From NCBI RefSeq assembly GCF_030272615.1, contig NC_081414.1:332615427-332679426 (forward strand): a DNA stretch of 64,000 bases, read 5' to 3'. The first letter of the stretch is position 1; the number at the start of each line of letters is the position of its first letter. Below the pieces are notes generated by a model. It saw only the letters and a list, made by a program, of their open reading frames with translations, was not told where the DNA came from and ran no database searches. The position numbers and the translations under genes are program-made. The stretch comes from Cryptomeria japonica. Its lineage: Eukaryota > Streptophyta > Pinopsida > Cupressales > Cupressaceae. Positions 11,344 through 23,689 of the stretch are shown piece after piece.

Positions 11344-12538
11344 TGTTAGGTCCAACAATGAAAGATAATGTACTGAGAGGGGAGGGATGAATCAGTACTT
11401 CAAAACTTTTCTTCAAAAACAATCTTACTGATAAACATATAAATTGTAAACTGCTGATCTCATAATATAAAGCTAACACATAATTATAGAAATAACATTC
11501 ATACACAATTCACTCTATAACACAAATATTTTGGTTACATAGAAACTCTTTGTTAAAGAGAAAAAATGCAGTGGGGATGGCACCCACAACTTCACTACTG
11601 CAATAATAAAGGTTGCTCGGTTAGAGCTACATGTTTAGCTATTTCTGATAGCTTACCCTGTTAGGAGTATCAAGATCTTTAGATCTACCTTGCTAAAGGA
11701 TTTTACAACACTTATACAAAATGTTGCACCTGGTTAAAGGCTTTACAATTTATAGACTTTGTTAGAGTCTTTTACCTTGTTAAAGGTTTCTATTATAACT
11801 CAAATGATTCAATAAATCTTTACAAATATCTGCAACTTTACATCTGAAATGTTATAGTAGATTCTATGTGCTCAATATGAAATTACCTTGCTCATAGCAT
11901 ACCTCAGTAATTTATAAATCAACTCGGTAAACCCTTCTATTTATTCTATCCCTTAAACTATTCTCTGAAGACTTTCTCGGTGACCTCTGAATATCTCTAT
12001 CAGTCGTAACAGTCACAACTCAATGTTTCCTCTTATGATTTTCCTTTTAACTCTTCTATCACACATGTCTGTCTCTTTTTGATTCTCAAATCACTCTATA
12101 TAAATAGATCTTTGGAATAGTGATCTGTTCATGCTTCGATCTTACAAACAAGATTCATCGAATGAATAAACATAGAAATTGTTTCATTGGATAAACTTCC
12201 TCAAAATCATCCAAAATCTTGAAGTTCAATTTCCTATGTGATAACGGTTCCCTATTCCTTGATTCTTGTAACACATTTCCACATATGTGTCCAGGTTCAT
12301 TGAATTTGGTAACACATTTCTACTTGGTTCAGATTACTCGGTATACCTTCTTTGCTGCTCGGTAGACATAGAATGTTACTCGGTAGACAACTCGGTGTAT
12401 ACTTAACTCTCCGACTCCTTTCTTCTATAACTGACTGCTTTAGTGCTTACCGACTAAATATTTCAGTAGAATTAACTGACTAGAGTATATAGGATGACTT
12501 TGGACATAAAACTAATGACAACTTAGTAAATAATAACA
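11344..12538 (-). repeat. Cop-T 5' LTR
   Basis: TG...CA bounded LTR of 1,195 bp. Near its 3' end is a hairpin with a perfect 7-bp stem, GTACTGA/TCAGTAC, at 11370-11376 and 11392-11398, around a C-rich loop (read on the minus strand). Confidence 0.8.
11370..11398 (-). other. C-loop hairpin of the Cop-T LTR
   Basis: Perfect stem GTACTGA/TCAGTAC with a 15-nt pyrimidine-rich loop. The outer GTA/TAC pairs are specific to this family, while the inner CTGA/TCAG is shared with the other LTRs. Confidence 0.6.
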
Positions 12539-12543
12539 CTTGC

Positions 12544-13584
12544 AGCATCCAAAATTGTTTTGTTCTTTCTTTCCACTAGTCTGTTCTATTGTGGGATCCT
12601 AGGTGCATAAAGTTGTCTTCTAATACCATTACTTTCACAAAAGTTGTTGAACTCACCAAATGTAAACTCATCGTCATGATCTGATATTAAGCACTTTATG
12701 TTCAATCCTATCTCATTCTCAACCATAGCCTTAAAGATTTTGAATTTCTCAAAAGCTTCAAATTTCTCTTTCAAAAATGCCACCCACATCATTTTAGATT
12801 AGTCATCAATAAGTAACATAAAATATCTATCACCTTGAAAAATTTTAGTCCTTGCCGGTCCACACAAATCACTATGAATAAGATTAAGAATTTCATTAGA
12901 TTTATCATTTACACTTCTGAAAGAAGTTCTAACTTGCTTACCCATTTGACATTCTCTACATACTAGATTATGAGGTTTAACAATCTTGGGAAAATCTCTG
13001 ACAACCGATACTAAACTGATATTTACTATGCAATCAAAATTAACATGACACATCCTTTTATGGCATAACCAACTTTCATCGATCTGAGTAATCAAGCAAT
13101 CCTTCTCATCAAAGTTCAAATGAAAGATATTTCCATTAGTTTGAGTTCTAGAAGCAATCTCCAATCCAGATTTATTAATGATCTTGCATTTTCCATCCTT
13201 GAATTGCAAATGAAATCCTCTATCCACCATCTGACCTACACTTAAAATATTATGCTTTAATCCTTCAACATAATAAATATTATTAGTATTAGTCTTACCA
13301 TCCAATGATATTGTTCCTTTGACTTTGATCCTACATGCCTTGTTGTCTCCAAATCTGACCAATCCACCATCGAATTCTTGCAATGATAAGAACTTTCTTT
13401 TGTCACCACTCATGTGATGTGAGGATCCACTATCTATAACCCATTCATCCTTTTCTTCAAATTTAGTAGCCAAGGTCTTTTCCTTAGTAAGTGTTGGTTC
13501 AATGACAGATTCCGAAGAATCATCCTTGATAGCAATAAAGACCCAATCTTTGTCAGATGGAGCACCATTATCAGATCCACTCAC
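12544..13584 (-). pseudogene. Cop-M protease and integrase N-terminal part
   Basis: Starts near the aspartic protease, whose active site is intact (WVIDSGSSHHMSGDKRKF). Next come the GAG-pre-integrase His/Cys zinc region (HKRMCHVNFDCI ... CRECQMGKQ) and the integrase core with LIHSDLCGPARTK and DRYFMLLIDD. An in-frame stop at 12799 follows, then MMWVAFLKEKFEAFEKFK. The second catalytic Asp region reads CLISDHDDEFT. The frame is cut at NKTILDA by the Cop-T LTR at 12538. The catalytic motifs are better kept here than in Cop-C or Cop-X. Confidence 0.87.
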
Positions 13585-13689
13585 AAGTTAATCATCATCA
13601 TCATCATAAATACCATCATCATCACCAACATAATAACATGATTTATCCTTATTCCAACTAAAGCTAGGTCTTCTCTTATATTAAGGATT

Positions 13690-14619
13690 AGGCTCTTAAT
13701 TCCTCATAAATCTTTCATGATTCCTAGAAGCTCTTTCAAGACATCTAGATGCAAAATGACCAATTTTACTACATGAAAAACATTTAAAAGGGAATTTTCC
13801 TTCATACTTACTTCCAATTGGTCCTTTAGGAATTCTTCTAGCAATAAGGGCTTCCAGCTCTTCAAACTCTCTTTATTCTTTCTCAATTTCCTCCATATCC
13901 TTAGCATACATCTCTTTCCAATCTATCTTCTATTTACCAGATGCAGATGCTCTAAATGCAGTCTCAGTTTTAGCAGCACTCTGATCTCCAAGTTCTTCAA
14001 GTTCAAAAGCAGTCAATTTCCCAAGTAGTGTATCTCTGGTCATAGGGGTACTTGACATTGTCCGGAGATCATTGATAGAAGTAGCCTTCATCTTGTAAGC
14101 CGAAGGTAGAACTATTAGAACTTTTGACACTATTTCATCCTCACTAATAGATCTGCCACAACTTTTGATACCCATGACAATCTCATTGACTCTATCCATG
14201 AAAGCACTTATCTTCTCATCTTCTTCCATGTTTAAATTTTCATATCTTACCTAGAAACCTTCAAGTTTAGAAATCTTCACAGCCTGGTCACCTTCATAAA
14301 GAGTTTCAAGCTCTGTCCAGATGAACTTAGCATTCTCTAACTCTATGACATTCAATAGCTTTTCATCAGATAGTGCACTTAACAATCCTTCTTTTTCGCT
14401 CACATCATTTTTAGCTCTCTTCTCTTCATCAGTAGTTATCAGTGTTCCAGAATTAGGATAATGAGGTATATACCCTTTCTCCACTATCTCCCAAACTTCA
14501 GCTCCAAGACATCTAAGATGAATCTTCATTCTCTCCTTCCATATCTTGTAATTTGTACCATCAAATCTCATACTCTCCTTCTAGTTAAGATTGAATGTAG
14601 ACCTAGATGAAGTTTCCAT
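13690..14619 (-). pseudogene. Cop-M gag (UBN2 type) with CCHC knuckle
   Basis: ATG at 14619, about 56 bp after the LTR end. A TAG splits off the first few codons, then MRFDGTNYKIWKERMKIHL begins the typical copia gag. KISKLEGF, EDEKISAFMDRVNEIVMGI and DTLLGKLTAFELEELG follow. One zinc knuckle, CFSCSKIGHFASRC, lies near 13738-13780. The gag coats the element RNA in the virus-like particle. At least three stops or frameshifts are present. Confidence 0.88.
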
Positions 14620-14660
14620 TAGATCTCCTCAAGTGATTAAGCTTCTACAGAAAGGACCTC

Positions 14661-14672
14661 ACTTTGATACCA
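14661..14672 (-). promoter_or_regulatory. Cop-M primer binding site
   Basis: TGGTATCAAAGT on the minus strand, a decayed form of the initiator-Met-type PBS, just after the LTR end. Confidence 0.7.
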
Positions 14673-14674
14673 AT

Positions 14675-15891
14675 TACTGGAATGCACTGATACCAATAGT
14701 AAAATGAGAGGGGGGTGAATCAGTTTACTAACAATAACAATAATCAACTCAATTATAAACCTTAAAATGGAGCACAACCCAATGAAGAATATAAGATGAA
14801 AGCACAACACACATAACATCAATATTTGACGTGGAAAACCCAAAAAGAGAAAAACCACGGTGGGAAACCCTACCCACAATCAAATGAATACTCTGTAGTA
14901 GTATTATGAATAATTACAATGGGGTCTGTACATGCAGAAAGGCAAACATCCAAGAGTACACTGCTCATCACAAAGGGAAGTCTCATTGACTTACAAAATC
15001 ATTGGACTACAATCCAAAAAATAATGAACTATGAAAGTAGCATCTACTAATGTCTGATATAGTTCTGGTTAAGCAATGATGTCTACTCTGCAATACAAAA
15101 CCTTTCCAACCTTCACCTAAATGATATGAATTTATTCACACTTAAATCCTTCTTTGATAATGCGGACTTAACCAGCCATAACCATCGCATGTCTATTAAC
15201 ATAAATAGGTCACCTATAAATACAGATCATCAACCTTATTGACAAGGTCGACTAAACCCTAAACCCATAAACCCATAGTTACAAAAATTACATCATATGA
15301 TACCACCAGACCAATATTATGATTTACATTACATAGCATGGACCTAAATCAAGTAACCAAACAATTATATCCACTGGGGATTCCGCTAAGACCAAAATCC
15401 AACACGGCTCACTTGCCGGTAGAAAATCTAAGTGAAAGTTTAACTGGATCCAAATAGGACCACCATAATAGCACACCATCTAAAGCAAAGTCACCAAATG
15501 TTCAGGATATGATCAAGAACCAACAACATGAAAGAAACTAATTCCATAAGCCAGACCCAAAATCCACTAATTAAGTCACCAAAATAGCATACTAGTAAAG
15601 CTAACCAGGAACACCAGAAGTTGGTAAAGCCAAAAGATATTCAGTAAAGGCATAAACCATCCGGTAATCGAAAATACCAAAAGCGATAACAAAACCATGA
15701 AACCACTAGAATATAGAAAGCATGTAACCATCAGAATAAGGATCCAAAACTGATTCCAGAGGTCTGATCATACCAGATCAAAATCACAGCTAGAAACAAA
15801 AAGATCACCAAGACTAACCGGGAAAGATCCAATTGGGATATAATGTTGACATCAATGACAACACTTAACCAAATCCATCATATTGCCAACA
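14675..15891 (-). repeat. Cop-M 5' LTR
   Basis: About 1,217 bp from TGTTGGCAATATG (15891) to ...CCAGTA (14675). Near its end is a hairpin, TAGTAAAATGA at 14697-14707 with TCAGTTTACTA at 14720-14730: 10 of 11 pairs around a C-rich loop. Roughly 14690-15230 is repeated in inverted orientation at 15892-16425. Confidence 0.82.
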
Positions 15892-16425
15892 TTTATAGGT
15901 GACTTATGCATGTAATTTGGATATGGATAGATCAATGGTTATGGTTGGTTAATTTTGCATTATCAGAGAAAGGATTAAGTGTGAATAAAGTCATATCAAT
16001 TAGGTGAAGGTTGGAATAGTTTTGTATTGTAGAGCAGACATCAGTGCTTAACCAGAACTGTATCAGGCATTAGTAGATGCTAATTTCATAGTTCATTGTT
16101 TTTTGGATTGTACTCTGATGATTTTGTAAGTCAATGAGACTTCCCTTTGTGACAAGCAATGCACTCTAGGCTGTTAGCCTTTCTGCATGTGTAGACCCCT
16201 TTGTAATTATTCACATTACTACTACAAAGTATTCATCTGATTGTGGGTAGGGTTTCCCACTGTGGTTTTTCCCTTTCTGGGTTTTCCACATCAAAATATT
16301 GGTGTTATGTGTGTTGTGATCTCATGTTATATTCTTCATTGGGTTGTTCTCCGGTTTAAGGTTTATAATTGAATTAATTGTTGTTATTATTAGTAAACTG
16401 ATTCACCCCCCCTCTCAGTTTATTG
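15892..16425 (+). repeat. LTR fragment, plus strand, inverted relative to Cop-M LTR
   Basis: Carries the same landmarks as the Cop-M LTR (AACCAGAACTGTATCAGGCA, GGGTTTCCCACTGTGGTTTT, TTCACCCCCCCTCTCAGT) but on the plus strand. It starts abruptly in mid-LTR at the Cop-M 5' LTR terminus. The simplest reading is that Cop-M inserted into this older LTR, whose other half was lost with Cop-M's 3' end. The hairpin TAGTAAACTGA / TCAGTTTATTG is at 16391-16425. Confidence 0.75.
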
Positions 16426-18087
16426 TAGAAGAAGGTTATAATTAAGATGGTTGGGCATGAAATGAATAGGAGTAGGCAAAGTCACAGGTCCCAATTTGAT
16501 AGGTAATATGACTACACCAAGCGTCTCTCTAGGAACATTATCAAATCCATTAACACAAAGAGGATCGGGTTGAATAGAAGAATGATCACAACTTATCTTG
16601 TCTAATAAGTCAACACGACAAATATTGTGCTGACCCATTATCAGTTAAGTTACCTTTTATGTTTTGATTATAAATACAAGAAATAATCACAAGGGGATCA
16701 TCTCTATTTATAACCTCTATAGAAGATAATTCATCTTGTGAGAATGTGATATCATTTAGTTTAGAAGAAGGATGAGGAACCACTTTTTGAAAGGCTTCTT
16801 GGATCAACCTATGGTATGAAGGGGAAGTTTGAGTAAATTCCCAAAGGGAGACCTTTGCTAAGATACCATGGAGTTTCTCAACAAGATCCTTATCAATTTC
16901 CTTCTTAGGGTGAGAGGGAGAAGAAAGAGAAGTGAGAAGAAAATTAGAATCTTTCTTTTTGATGCAAGCTTTAAATTATTGATGTATTTCAAAACCATAT
17001 TTTTGTTCTAGTTGTCTTTCCATAGCATCTCTTTCACATATGTATTTTGCAAATTTTAGGATATTGGGAGGTTCCTTGGATTTAGGCTTCTCATAACTAG
17101 AAACATGAATGGTATTGACTTGATTAGGCTCTTTTTTGTCCAAGGATACATCTCTAGAAGGGAGAGAATTAAGGAAATTGATAATTATTTCATCCTCTTG
17201 TACCAAATTATCCTCATGGGGGAGGTACATTTTTGGATAGACATCATTCTTGAAAGATTCATCTTTATGAGGGAGATCTTTGAAAGAAGAGCTCACATCC
17301 TCTTCTTGTACCAATGTTACCTAATTGGAAGGACCAAATTTGGGAGAGGGTAAATCAATATCCATCAACACTTCTTCTCTAGGAGAGATATGATGTATGG
17401 AAGGTAAAGTGACATCAAGGAAGGTGCTTATGATATCATCGTCTTTCTCTAAGGTATTCTTATAGGAAAGACACTTTTTTAGGAGAAAGATCAACATCAA
17501 TTTTCAAAACTTTATCCGTAAGAGGAAGATTTGTAAAAGGAGTGTTAATAATCTTTTATTTCACCAAAGTATTCTTATGAACAAGAGAATATTTAGGAGA
17601 GGAATTATCATGGTTCATTAGGGTATCATCTCTAAAAGGTAAAGCTTGATAAAGAGGATTGTCCACCACATTAAATTTTTTATAAATAGGATTAATAGAA
17701 GGTAAAGGTTCATAAAGAATATTATCATGTATGATAATATCTTTGTGAATTGTTGGAGATTTAGAGGGAAGAATGAAGTCATCGAGAGTTTCACCCATCA
17801 TCTTCACTACTAAATGGCTTATGCATTATGTTGATTAACCTTTGTCAAAAGGATGGTTTAGAAGGCTCAGGATAAAGGAAATCATCAAAATCCTCCTCAA
17901 GTTCTTCTTTACTATATACTTCTTCAAAAGGATAGTCATTATAAGCAAATGGATTTTCAAAGGAACGATAATCTTGCAAAGAGTAATTTGACATTTTGAA
18001 AAGAAATGCTAATTGTTGCAATGAAATTGAATAAAGCATGCAAACATACTGTGTGCAAAATATTGTGTTCAATCCATTTATAAGCAT
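16426..18087 (-). pseudogene. Gyp-1: Ty3/gypsy gag-protease remnant
   Basis: Degenerate minus-strand frames. A likely start is ATG near 17994 (MSNYSLQDYRSFENPFAY), followed by a very acidic segment (EEVYSKEELEEDFDDF) and a long hydrophilic linker (17807-16976). Next is a retropepsin-like active site DNGSA at 16628-16642, with a 1-nt frameshift inside it. The end reads ETLGVVILPIKLGPVTLPTPI...LNYNLLL, the conserved protease C-terminal region of plant gypsy elements, and is cut at 16425 by the LTR fragment. RT, RNase H and integrase are absent. Confidence 0.7.
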
Positions 18088-18471
18088 AAAAATAACACAT
18101 ACTCAATGAAATATTTTATTGAGGAAACAAAACAAAAAAATTAAAACACTCCCCAATGTTGTCTCATCGCTCCCTGATCTTGAGGACTTTTTTGGTTCAT
18201 TTGATGGCTCTCAGATGCATGATTTCAACAAAGTGGCAACTCAAGAAATGGTCATTGATTATGCAAGATAAGATCTACAAGATAATGCAAGTTCTACGCT
18301 AATTCTACATGATGATTAAGCTATCATGAAAGCCATGTAATTACAATGATATTATGCTAATATGCTATAATGCAACAATACTAAGCTATGATTGAGAAAA
18401 TGAAGGAAATAACTACTAGAATCCTAAATTTCTCAAAATGCTAAGGGTCCTCTCATAGCCAAAAGAGGGGG

Positions 18472-18479
18472 TATTTATA
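18472..18479 (-). promoter_or_regulatory. TATA box of Gyp-1
   Basis: TATAAATA on the minus strand within CTATAAATACCCCCTC, about 480 bp upstream of the likely Gyp-1 start. Good TATA context (pyrimidine-rich downstream). Confidence 0.55.
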
Positions 18480-18523
18480 GGATTTCCATGACCAGAGGTG
18501 AGGTGGCAAGAATCAACAGTGCA

Positions 18524-18528
18524 GATTA
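18524..18528. repeat. Cop-C target-site duplication, left
   Basis: GATTA; the right copy at 34712-34716 is GATTT (4 of 5 match). Confidence 0.65.
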
Positions 18529-20027
18529 TGTTGGCATTGTGTTGTCATTGATGTCAACCGATAAGTATAGCATGTCACATGTATGGATGGTTACCGGTAT
18601 GCAATGCGTATGAAGGATGAAAGTAGGAGATGTTACTAGTATGGATGTTCACCGGTAAGAAAACATAAGAAAGCAAAGAGATAAACTAGTTATGTCAACT
18701 AGTATGCAGGGAGGTGTAGGCCAACCAGTAAACAGGTCCACTGGTGAGTATGTATGAACTAGTAGAAGACCAGAAGCATAAGACAGATACCGGTAGGATA
18801 TTTTTGGTTGGTGACCAAGCTTGAATTGACAGAGTCAACTTAGCTGAGTTGGATGTCAACAAAGGATGCCATGTAGGAGCTAAGTGTCTAACATACAACA
18901 GTCAATGAAGTGTGCTTTGATGAGGCAGTTGAAGAGTCAATCGACATTAAATGAAGTCTAAAAAAATCATAGGTGAGTTGCAGAAGTTTGTGCCTTGATG
19001 AAGATAGATTGGTGACTCCTGTGTGCTAATCGATGCATGATATTTGATCTCTTTGTCGACCTGGAGAAGAAAACTGCTGGAACATTAATGGTGATTGACA
19101 GAAAGATGAGCTATGTTTGCCAAATATAGAAAACATGCATTCGAAGGAAGGATTTGGCATGTGGTATGTCATTGTTGTAGGCTATCAATCTTGGAGATGA
19201 GATTTGACATGACCTGATACGGATTGGGTCAGTGGAGAAAACCCTAAGTGCGCTAAAGCTTGAATCTATGTTTTGGCGGGAAAGCAGGTAAATAAATATG
19301 CAGATCAAAGATAAAAAAGATGATGCCGATTGCGAGAGGTGAGTGTGCCTGAGAAAATAGAGTGCAGATCAGATTGAGAAGAGAATTGCAACTAGTATCT
19401 GAAGGAGAACCAATAGCAAGAGTTGTAACTGGTAAGGGAGTTTTGCAGAGGTTTAATCGATAGATAATAGAGCTAAGGTGAACTGGTAGGAAGGCATCCG
19501 AGAGAGATAGAGTGCAGGGTGAGTATCAGAGGAAGTTAGCAAAGGCAAAGATTGACCGATAAGGGATTAGAGAGAGTGAATTGATATCTGGTAGTGAAAG
19601 AACTGATGAAATAGAGAAGAGTTTTAATCGACAGAGAGAAATTGAATAGGTGTTACAAAACTCATTTGTAACAAGGTACTTTCACTTTAAAAAGTTGTTA
19701 TTTCATTGTGCATCATTGAGTTGGAGCTTGGTGTAGGGGCTGGTGCTCCCTTGGGTTGGTGCCCATAAATCATTAGGGGTTGGTACCCTAAACATTGTAA
19801 CTATTATTTCATTGTGAGGCTAAATTGGAACAATAGACTCTGACAACATTTCTCATCGAGGTTTTTACCACATTGGGGTTTCCTCATATATTTGGTGTTG
19901 TGAGATGCATTCTTTGTGTGGTTGATTACTAGTGTCTTCATTGCTTTACCAATTGCACACACATAGTTGGAAATTGTTTGATATCACTGATCAACCCCCC
20001 CCTCTCAATGACATATTGTGTTCTACA
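18529..20027 (+). repeat. Cop-C 5' LTR
   Basis: Starts TGTTGGCATTGTGTTGTC, ends TTCTACA. The C-loop hairpin ATATCACTGA (19981-19990) / TCAATGACATAT (20005-20014 arm) forms 8 of 10 pairs; the 3' LTR copy (34658-34698) forms 9 of 10. Confidence 0.88.
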
Positions 20028-20029
20028 AT

Positions 20030-20041
20030 TGGTATTAGAGC
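20030..20041 (+). promoter_or_regulatory. Cop-C primer binding site
   Basis: TGGTATTAGAGC, one C-to-T change from the initiator-Met-type PBS, two bases after the LTR end. Confidence 0.85.
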
Positions 20042-20102
20042 ATTAGGTTCCTGGTTGGTTAAATCTTTCTCTAGCTTGGGTAGATTTTGGTCTAAGAGCA
20101 CA

Positions 20103-22140
20103 ATGGCAAGAAATGAGTCCTCCTTCTCCAAAGCCCCCATGTTTGATGGAACCAACTATGCCTTTTGGAGAAAAAGAATGGAAACCTATCTGTCCTCTCT
20201 AGGATTAGATGTTTGGATGTCTGTAAAGAATGGGTATATTGTCCCTAATGTTCCTCCCATAGACCCAGATGCTAAGAAGGAATATGAGAACAATGCAAAG
20301 GATAAACATGCTATTCTCAGTGGGCTACCAGATAATGAGGTTGTCAAGGTAATGCACTTCTCATCCGCTAAAGAGACTTGGGATAAACTACAAAGATTAT
20401 ATGAAGGAGATGTCAAGGTCAAGGAGGCCAAGCTGCAAACTCTAAGAGGTTAGCTTGAAGGCTTGAAGATGAAAGATGAAGAAAAGATTGTAGAATACCT
20501 TCATAGCGTTGATGAAACTATGAATACCATCAGAGGACTTGGAGAGGAAATTGTTGATGGTTATTATAAAAAAGGTGCCTAGATCACTCACATCTAATTA
20601 TGACACTAAGGTCTCTACTATAGAGGAAGCCAAGGATCTAAAAATATTTTCAATCGATGAGTTATTTGGCTCTCTAACTGCTTATGAGATGAGAACAACC
20701 GGTGAAGGAACTTCCAAGAAAGAAGCTGCCTTCAACTCCACCAAAAAGGGTAAGGAAGAAAGTGCTCATAGAAAATCAGTGGAGACTCAGATACTGAAAT
20801 TGCAAACTTTGTAAGAAAGCTCAAAAGAGGATTTGATAAGTATAAAGGAAAACTGCCTGTCAAATGCTTTAACTATGGTAAAATAGGACACTTTGCTGCA
20901 AAATGTCCTTATGGTGAAACCGATGGAGATGAACAAAGAAGCTCTGGCAGGTCTTCCGGTAAAGATAAAGAGAAGAAGGTCTATTGACAAGAAAGAAGAA
21001 GCTACCGGAAGTAGAAAAGTCTATATAGATTTGAAGATGACGCTATTAATGAAGAAAGTGCATCAGAAGATGACTGCCATGAGGATGAAAGAGAAGTTAA
21101 TCTATTTATGGCACTATATGAACCGGTTGTTGAAGATGAGGAAGATGAAGTGGATTTAGAAGGTGAGCTCATAAGTGCACTTGAGGAGTTAAAGAAAACT
21201 AGAAGAGAGCTCAAGAAGGTTAAGCATGCTATTGTAGAGGAACAAGAACAACTAGAGGAATCTCTGGAGGAATCCAAGAAGATAATTTTCTGATCTACAA
21301 ATCTAGTTGGAGGAAGCTAAGAGGATATGTGAAGTTACATCCTCTGACTTGATAAAGAAGGAAAAGGAGCAGCAAAATCTGAAAGAAGAAATTGTAAGGC
21401 TCAGGAAGGAGCTAGAAAAGAGCAAGGATGAATTAAAGATGAGAAGCAAGTATGAGGGCAACACTGAAGCTTTAGACAAGATGTTGAGCAAACAAAAGCA
21501 TTCAAAAGACACTGGTAGTTTAGGATTTGAAGAAGGACAATGTTCAAATAGACAAGACACATCCAATAAGGAGATACAATTTGATTCCTCAAGTAAAAGT
21601 AAATAGAAGAAAATATTTTTAATCATCAAAGATACTGACAAGAAGACCTATGCCGAGGCTACAAGAAATCAGCCTGTGAACCGGTATGCTCAAAATGGGA
21701 TGGCTCACACATCGTACTGGTATGCAAATTATAAAGGAAAGACCAAGGTGGATAGTGAAGGATTCACTAGAATCAACAACATGAGAGGAAGACATTCGTT
21801 GAGACAAAGGTTTGCTAGTCCAAAGCAACAAGACTAGTATGTATTCAATTTCCATGGTTATTACTACTGGTGTAATAAGTTTGGACATAGATTTGCTGAT
21901 TGTAAACTGATGAATAATCCCTCTGTTAGTTTTGAAAGTAGAAATTCCTTTGTTGCACTCTGGGGTGTGGATGTTGTTTGTTATCAGTGCAATGGATTTG
22001 GTCATAGGAGTTTTGAATGTAGGAGAAGTCAATCAGTTTCCTACAAATTTTTTAAAGATTCATCATTTAATGTCAATATAAAATGTTATAATTGTCAGAA
22101 GGTTGGGCACATTGCAAAACATTGCAAAGTCAGGACAACT
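20103..22140 (+). pseudogene. Cop-C composite gag: UBN2 + coiled coil + four zinc knuckles
   Basis: ATG at 20103. The first ~230 codons are a standard copia UBN2-type gag (MFDGTNYAFWRKRMETYL, KEAKLQTLRG, EEKIVEYLHSVDETMNTI). A knuckle with one Cys changed to Tyr follows (CFNYGKIGHFAAKC, near 20868). Then comes a long acidic coiled coil (21108-21600: LISALEELKKTRRELKKV, EIVRLRKELEKSKDELKM). Three more knuckles follow (YWCNKFGHRFADC with a lost Cys, CYQCNGFGHRSFEC, CYNCQKVGHIAKHC; 21868-22127). The coiled-coil and three-knuckle half resembles the entire gag of element N, including an LDxML...LGF segment. Copia gags are usually shorter with one knuckle, so this looks like two gag modules joined. 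Several stops and frameshifts. Confidence 0.8.
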
Positions 22141-23689
22141 AAGCCAAAGAAGTCAGTACCAGATCAGGAACCGATAGTTAAAGCGGAACGTGAAATTGCA
22201 ACAGACAAGAAGAAGGAAGACAACCTGGTTTGGGTTGAAAAGGACAAGAATAAGGCAGAATCAAGTTTGATTGTGCAGACTACCCTGCATGTAGATAGAA
22301 GGAGCTTATGGTTTGTAGATAGTGGTTGTTTCAATCACATGACCAGTGACAAAAAGAAATTTATTAAGCTTGAAGATTGGAATGGGGGCTTAGTAAGATT
22401 TGGAGACAAATCCTCCATCAAGATAAAAGGAAAAGGTACTCTGAATATAGATGGAAAATTGAAGGCCCATGATGTATTATGTGGAAGGATTGAATCACAA
22501 TTTACTAAGTGTAAGTCAAATGTGTGATAAAGGTTACAAATTCACTTTTTACTCTACCGGTTACTAGATAAGAAAAGAGAGTACTGGTCAAATTGTTGCA
22601 GAAGGTAAAAGAACAGATGGAAATGTGTACAATATGAAGGAATGCTTTGAGTCCCAATGTATGATGGGACAAGTGGATGAGAGTTGGCTATGACACATGA
22701 GATTAGGCCACATAAATTTTGATAATATGATTGCAGTGAGAAAAAAGGGCTCTATGAGAAATATACCACCAATCATCAAACCCGTAAGCACATTTTGTGA
22801 TGATTGTGTAAGAGGAAAGCAGACTAAGGTGAGCATGAAGACTAAGGAACATAATACTTCAAGGCCACTAGAACTTGTGCATACTAATCTATGTGGACCA
22901 ACTAGAACAAGAGATCTAGCCGGTGAAAGATACTTCATGCTCCTCATTGATGATTTTTCAAGAATGACATGGGTCACTTTCCTACAGGAAAAATCTCAAG
23001 CCTTTGAAAGATTCAAGATTTTCTGGAAGATGGTTGAGAGGGAAAGTGGATGAAAGCTGAAATTTATAAGATCGGGCCAGGGTGGAGAGTTCACATAAAA
23101 TTAGTTTGAAGATTAATGTGAGAAACATGGAATAAGAAGACAGTATTTGGCTCCAAGAACACCATAACAAAATGGTGTTGTAGAAAGGAAAAACAATTAA
23201 TCCAAGGAGAAGGAAATAACCATGCTAAATGAGCCAAACATATAGGATATATACTGGAAGGAAGTAGTTCACACTATTGTATATACTTTCAATCGGGTTC
23301 AACTGAGAACAAACAACAAAATGACACCTTATGAACAATGGTATGACTGGAAGCCATCAGTTAAATACTTCAAAGTGTTTGGAAGTAAATATTTCATCAA
23401 GAGAGATGTGGATAGATTAGGTAGCTTTGATTATAGGATTGATGAAGGTATCTTCTTGGGTCACTCAACTCATAGAAAAGCCTACAAATGCTACAACAAA
23501 AGAGTAAGAAGAGTCATTGTGAGTGTGTATGGAAGAGTTGATGAAGATATGCATAAAGGAATACAAGCACAAGTAAACCAGTATGATGACACCGATGATA
23601 AAGATGAAGTTCAGACTGATAGTGAACTGGAAGAAGCATCAAACAAGTCCCCTGACCGATATATGCATAAAAGCCACCCGGAAGAGTAG
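22141..23689 (+). pseudogene. Cop-C protease and integrase
   Basis: Protease active site FVDSGCFNHMTSDKKKF is at 22314-22364. The GAG-pre-integrase zinc region (MRLGHINFDN...CDDCVRGKQ) and the integrase core follow (22697-23160). Two catalytic acidic positions are changed: the usual HTD of LxHTDLCGP reads HTN (near 22880), and the usual SD before xGGEF reads RSGQGGEF (near 23070). Several stops follow in SGQGGEFT. The C-terminal part resumes at 23321 (MTPYEQWYDWKPSVKYFKVFGSK, GIFLGHSTHRKAYKCYNK) and runs to 23689. The enzyme would be inactive even without the stops. Confidence 0.88.

Larger units (their letters stand above)
10806..12538 (-). mobile_element. Cop-T: truncated LTR element nested in Cop-M integrase
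   Basis: A 1,195-bp LTR (12538-11344, starting TGTTATTATT and ending CCTAACA), a PBS, and the first ~475 bp of a coiled-coil gag, after which Cop-M integrase resumes. The rest of the element, its 3' LTR and about 39 bp of host integrase are gone, so a deletion followed insertion. Its gag resembles that of element N and not the UBN2-type gag of Cop-M. Confidence 0.8.
10275..15891 (-). mobile_element. Cop-M: Ty1/copia element, minus strand, 3'-truncated
   Basis: In transcription order: 5' LTR (15891-14675), PBS (14672-14661), gag, protease, integrase, then an abrupt end at 10275. The end falls in the linker between integrase and reverse transcriptase, so RT, RNase H and the 3' LTR are missing. 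Cop-T (10806-12538) is inserted in the integrase. The sequence is closely related to Cop-X and Cop-Y. Cop-M itself lies in the middle of an opposite-strand LTR fragment (15892-16425). Confidence 0.88.
18088..18528 (-). mobile_element. Gyp-1 leader/promoter region
   Basis: Non-coding sequence upstream of the Gyp-1 frame, continuing beyond the Cop-C insertion at 34712-35916. Probably 5' LTR and/or leader. The direction follows from the TATA box at 18472-18479 on the minus strand. Confidence 0.5.

Noticed and set aside
20030-20041. Sequences ending in tRNA-like TGGTATCAGAGC as tRNA genes
   Set aside because: Only 12 bases match; they are primer binding sites next to LTR ends.
19932-20102. N-terminal extension of the Cop-C gag
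   Set aside because: These codons lie in the LTR and PBS; the start at 20103 is the first ATG after the PBS with gag-like sequence.
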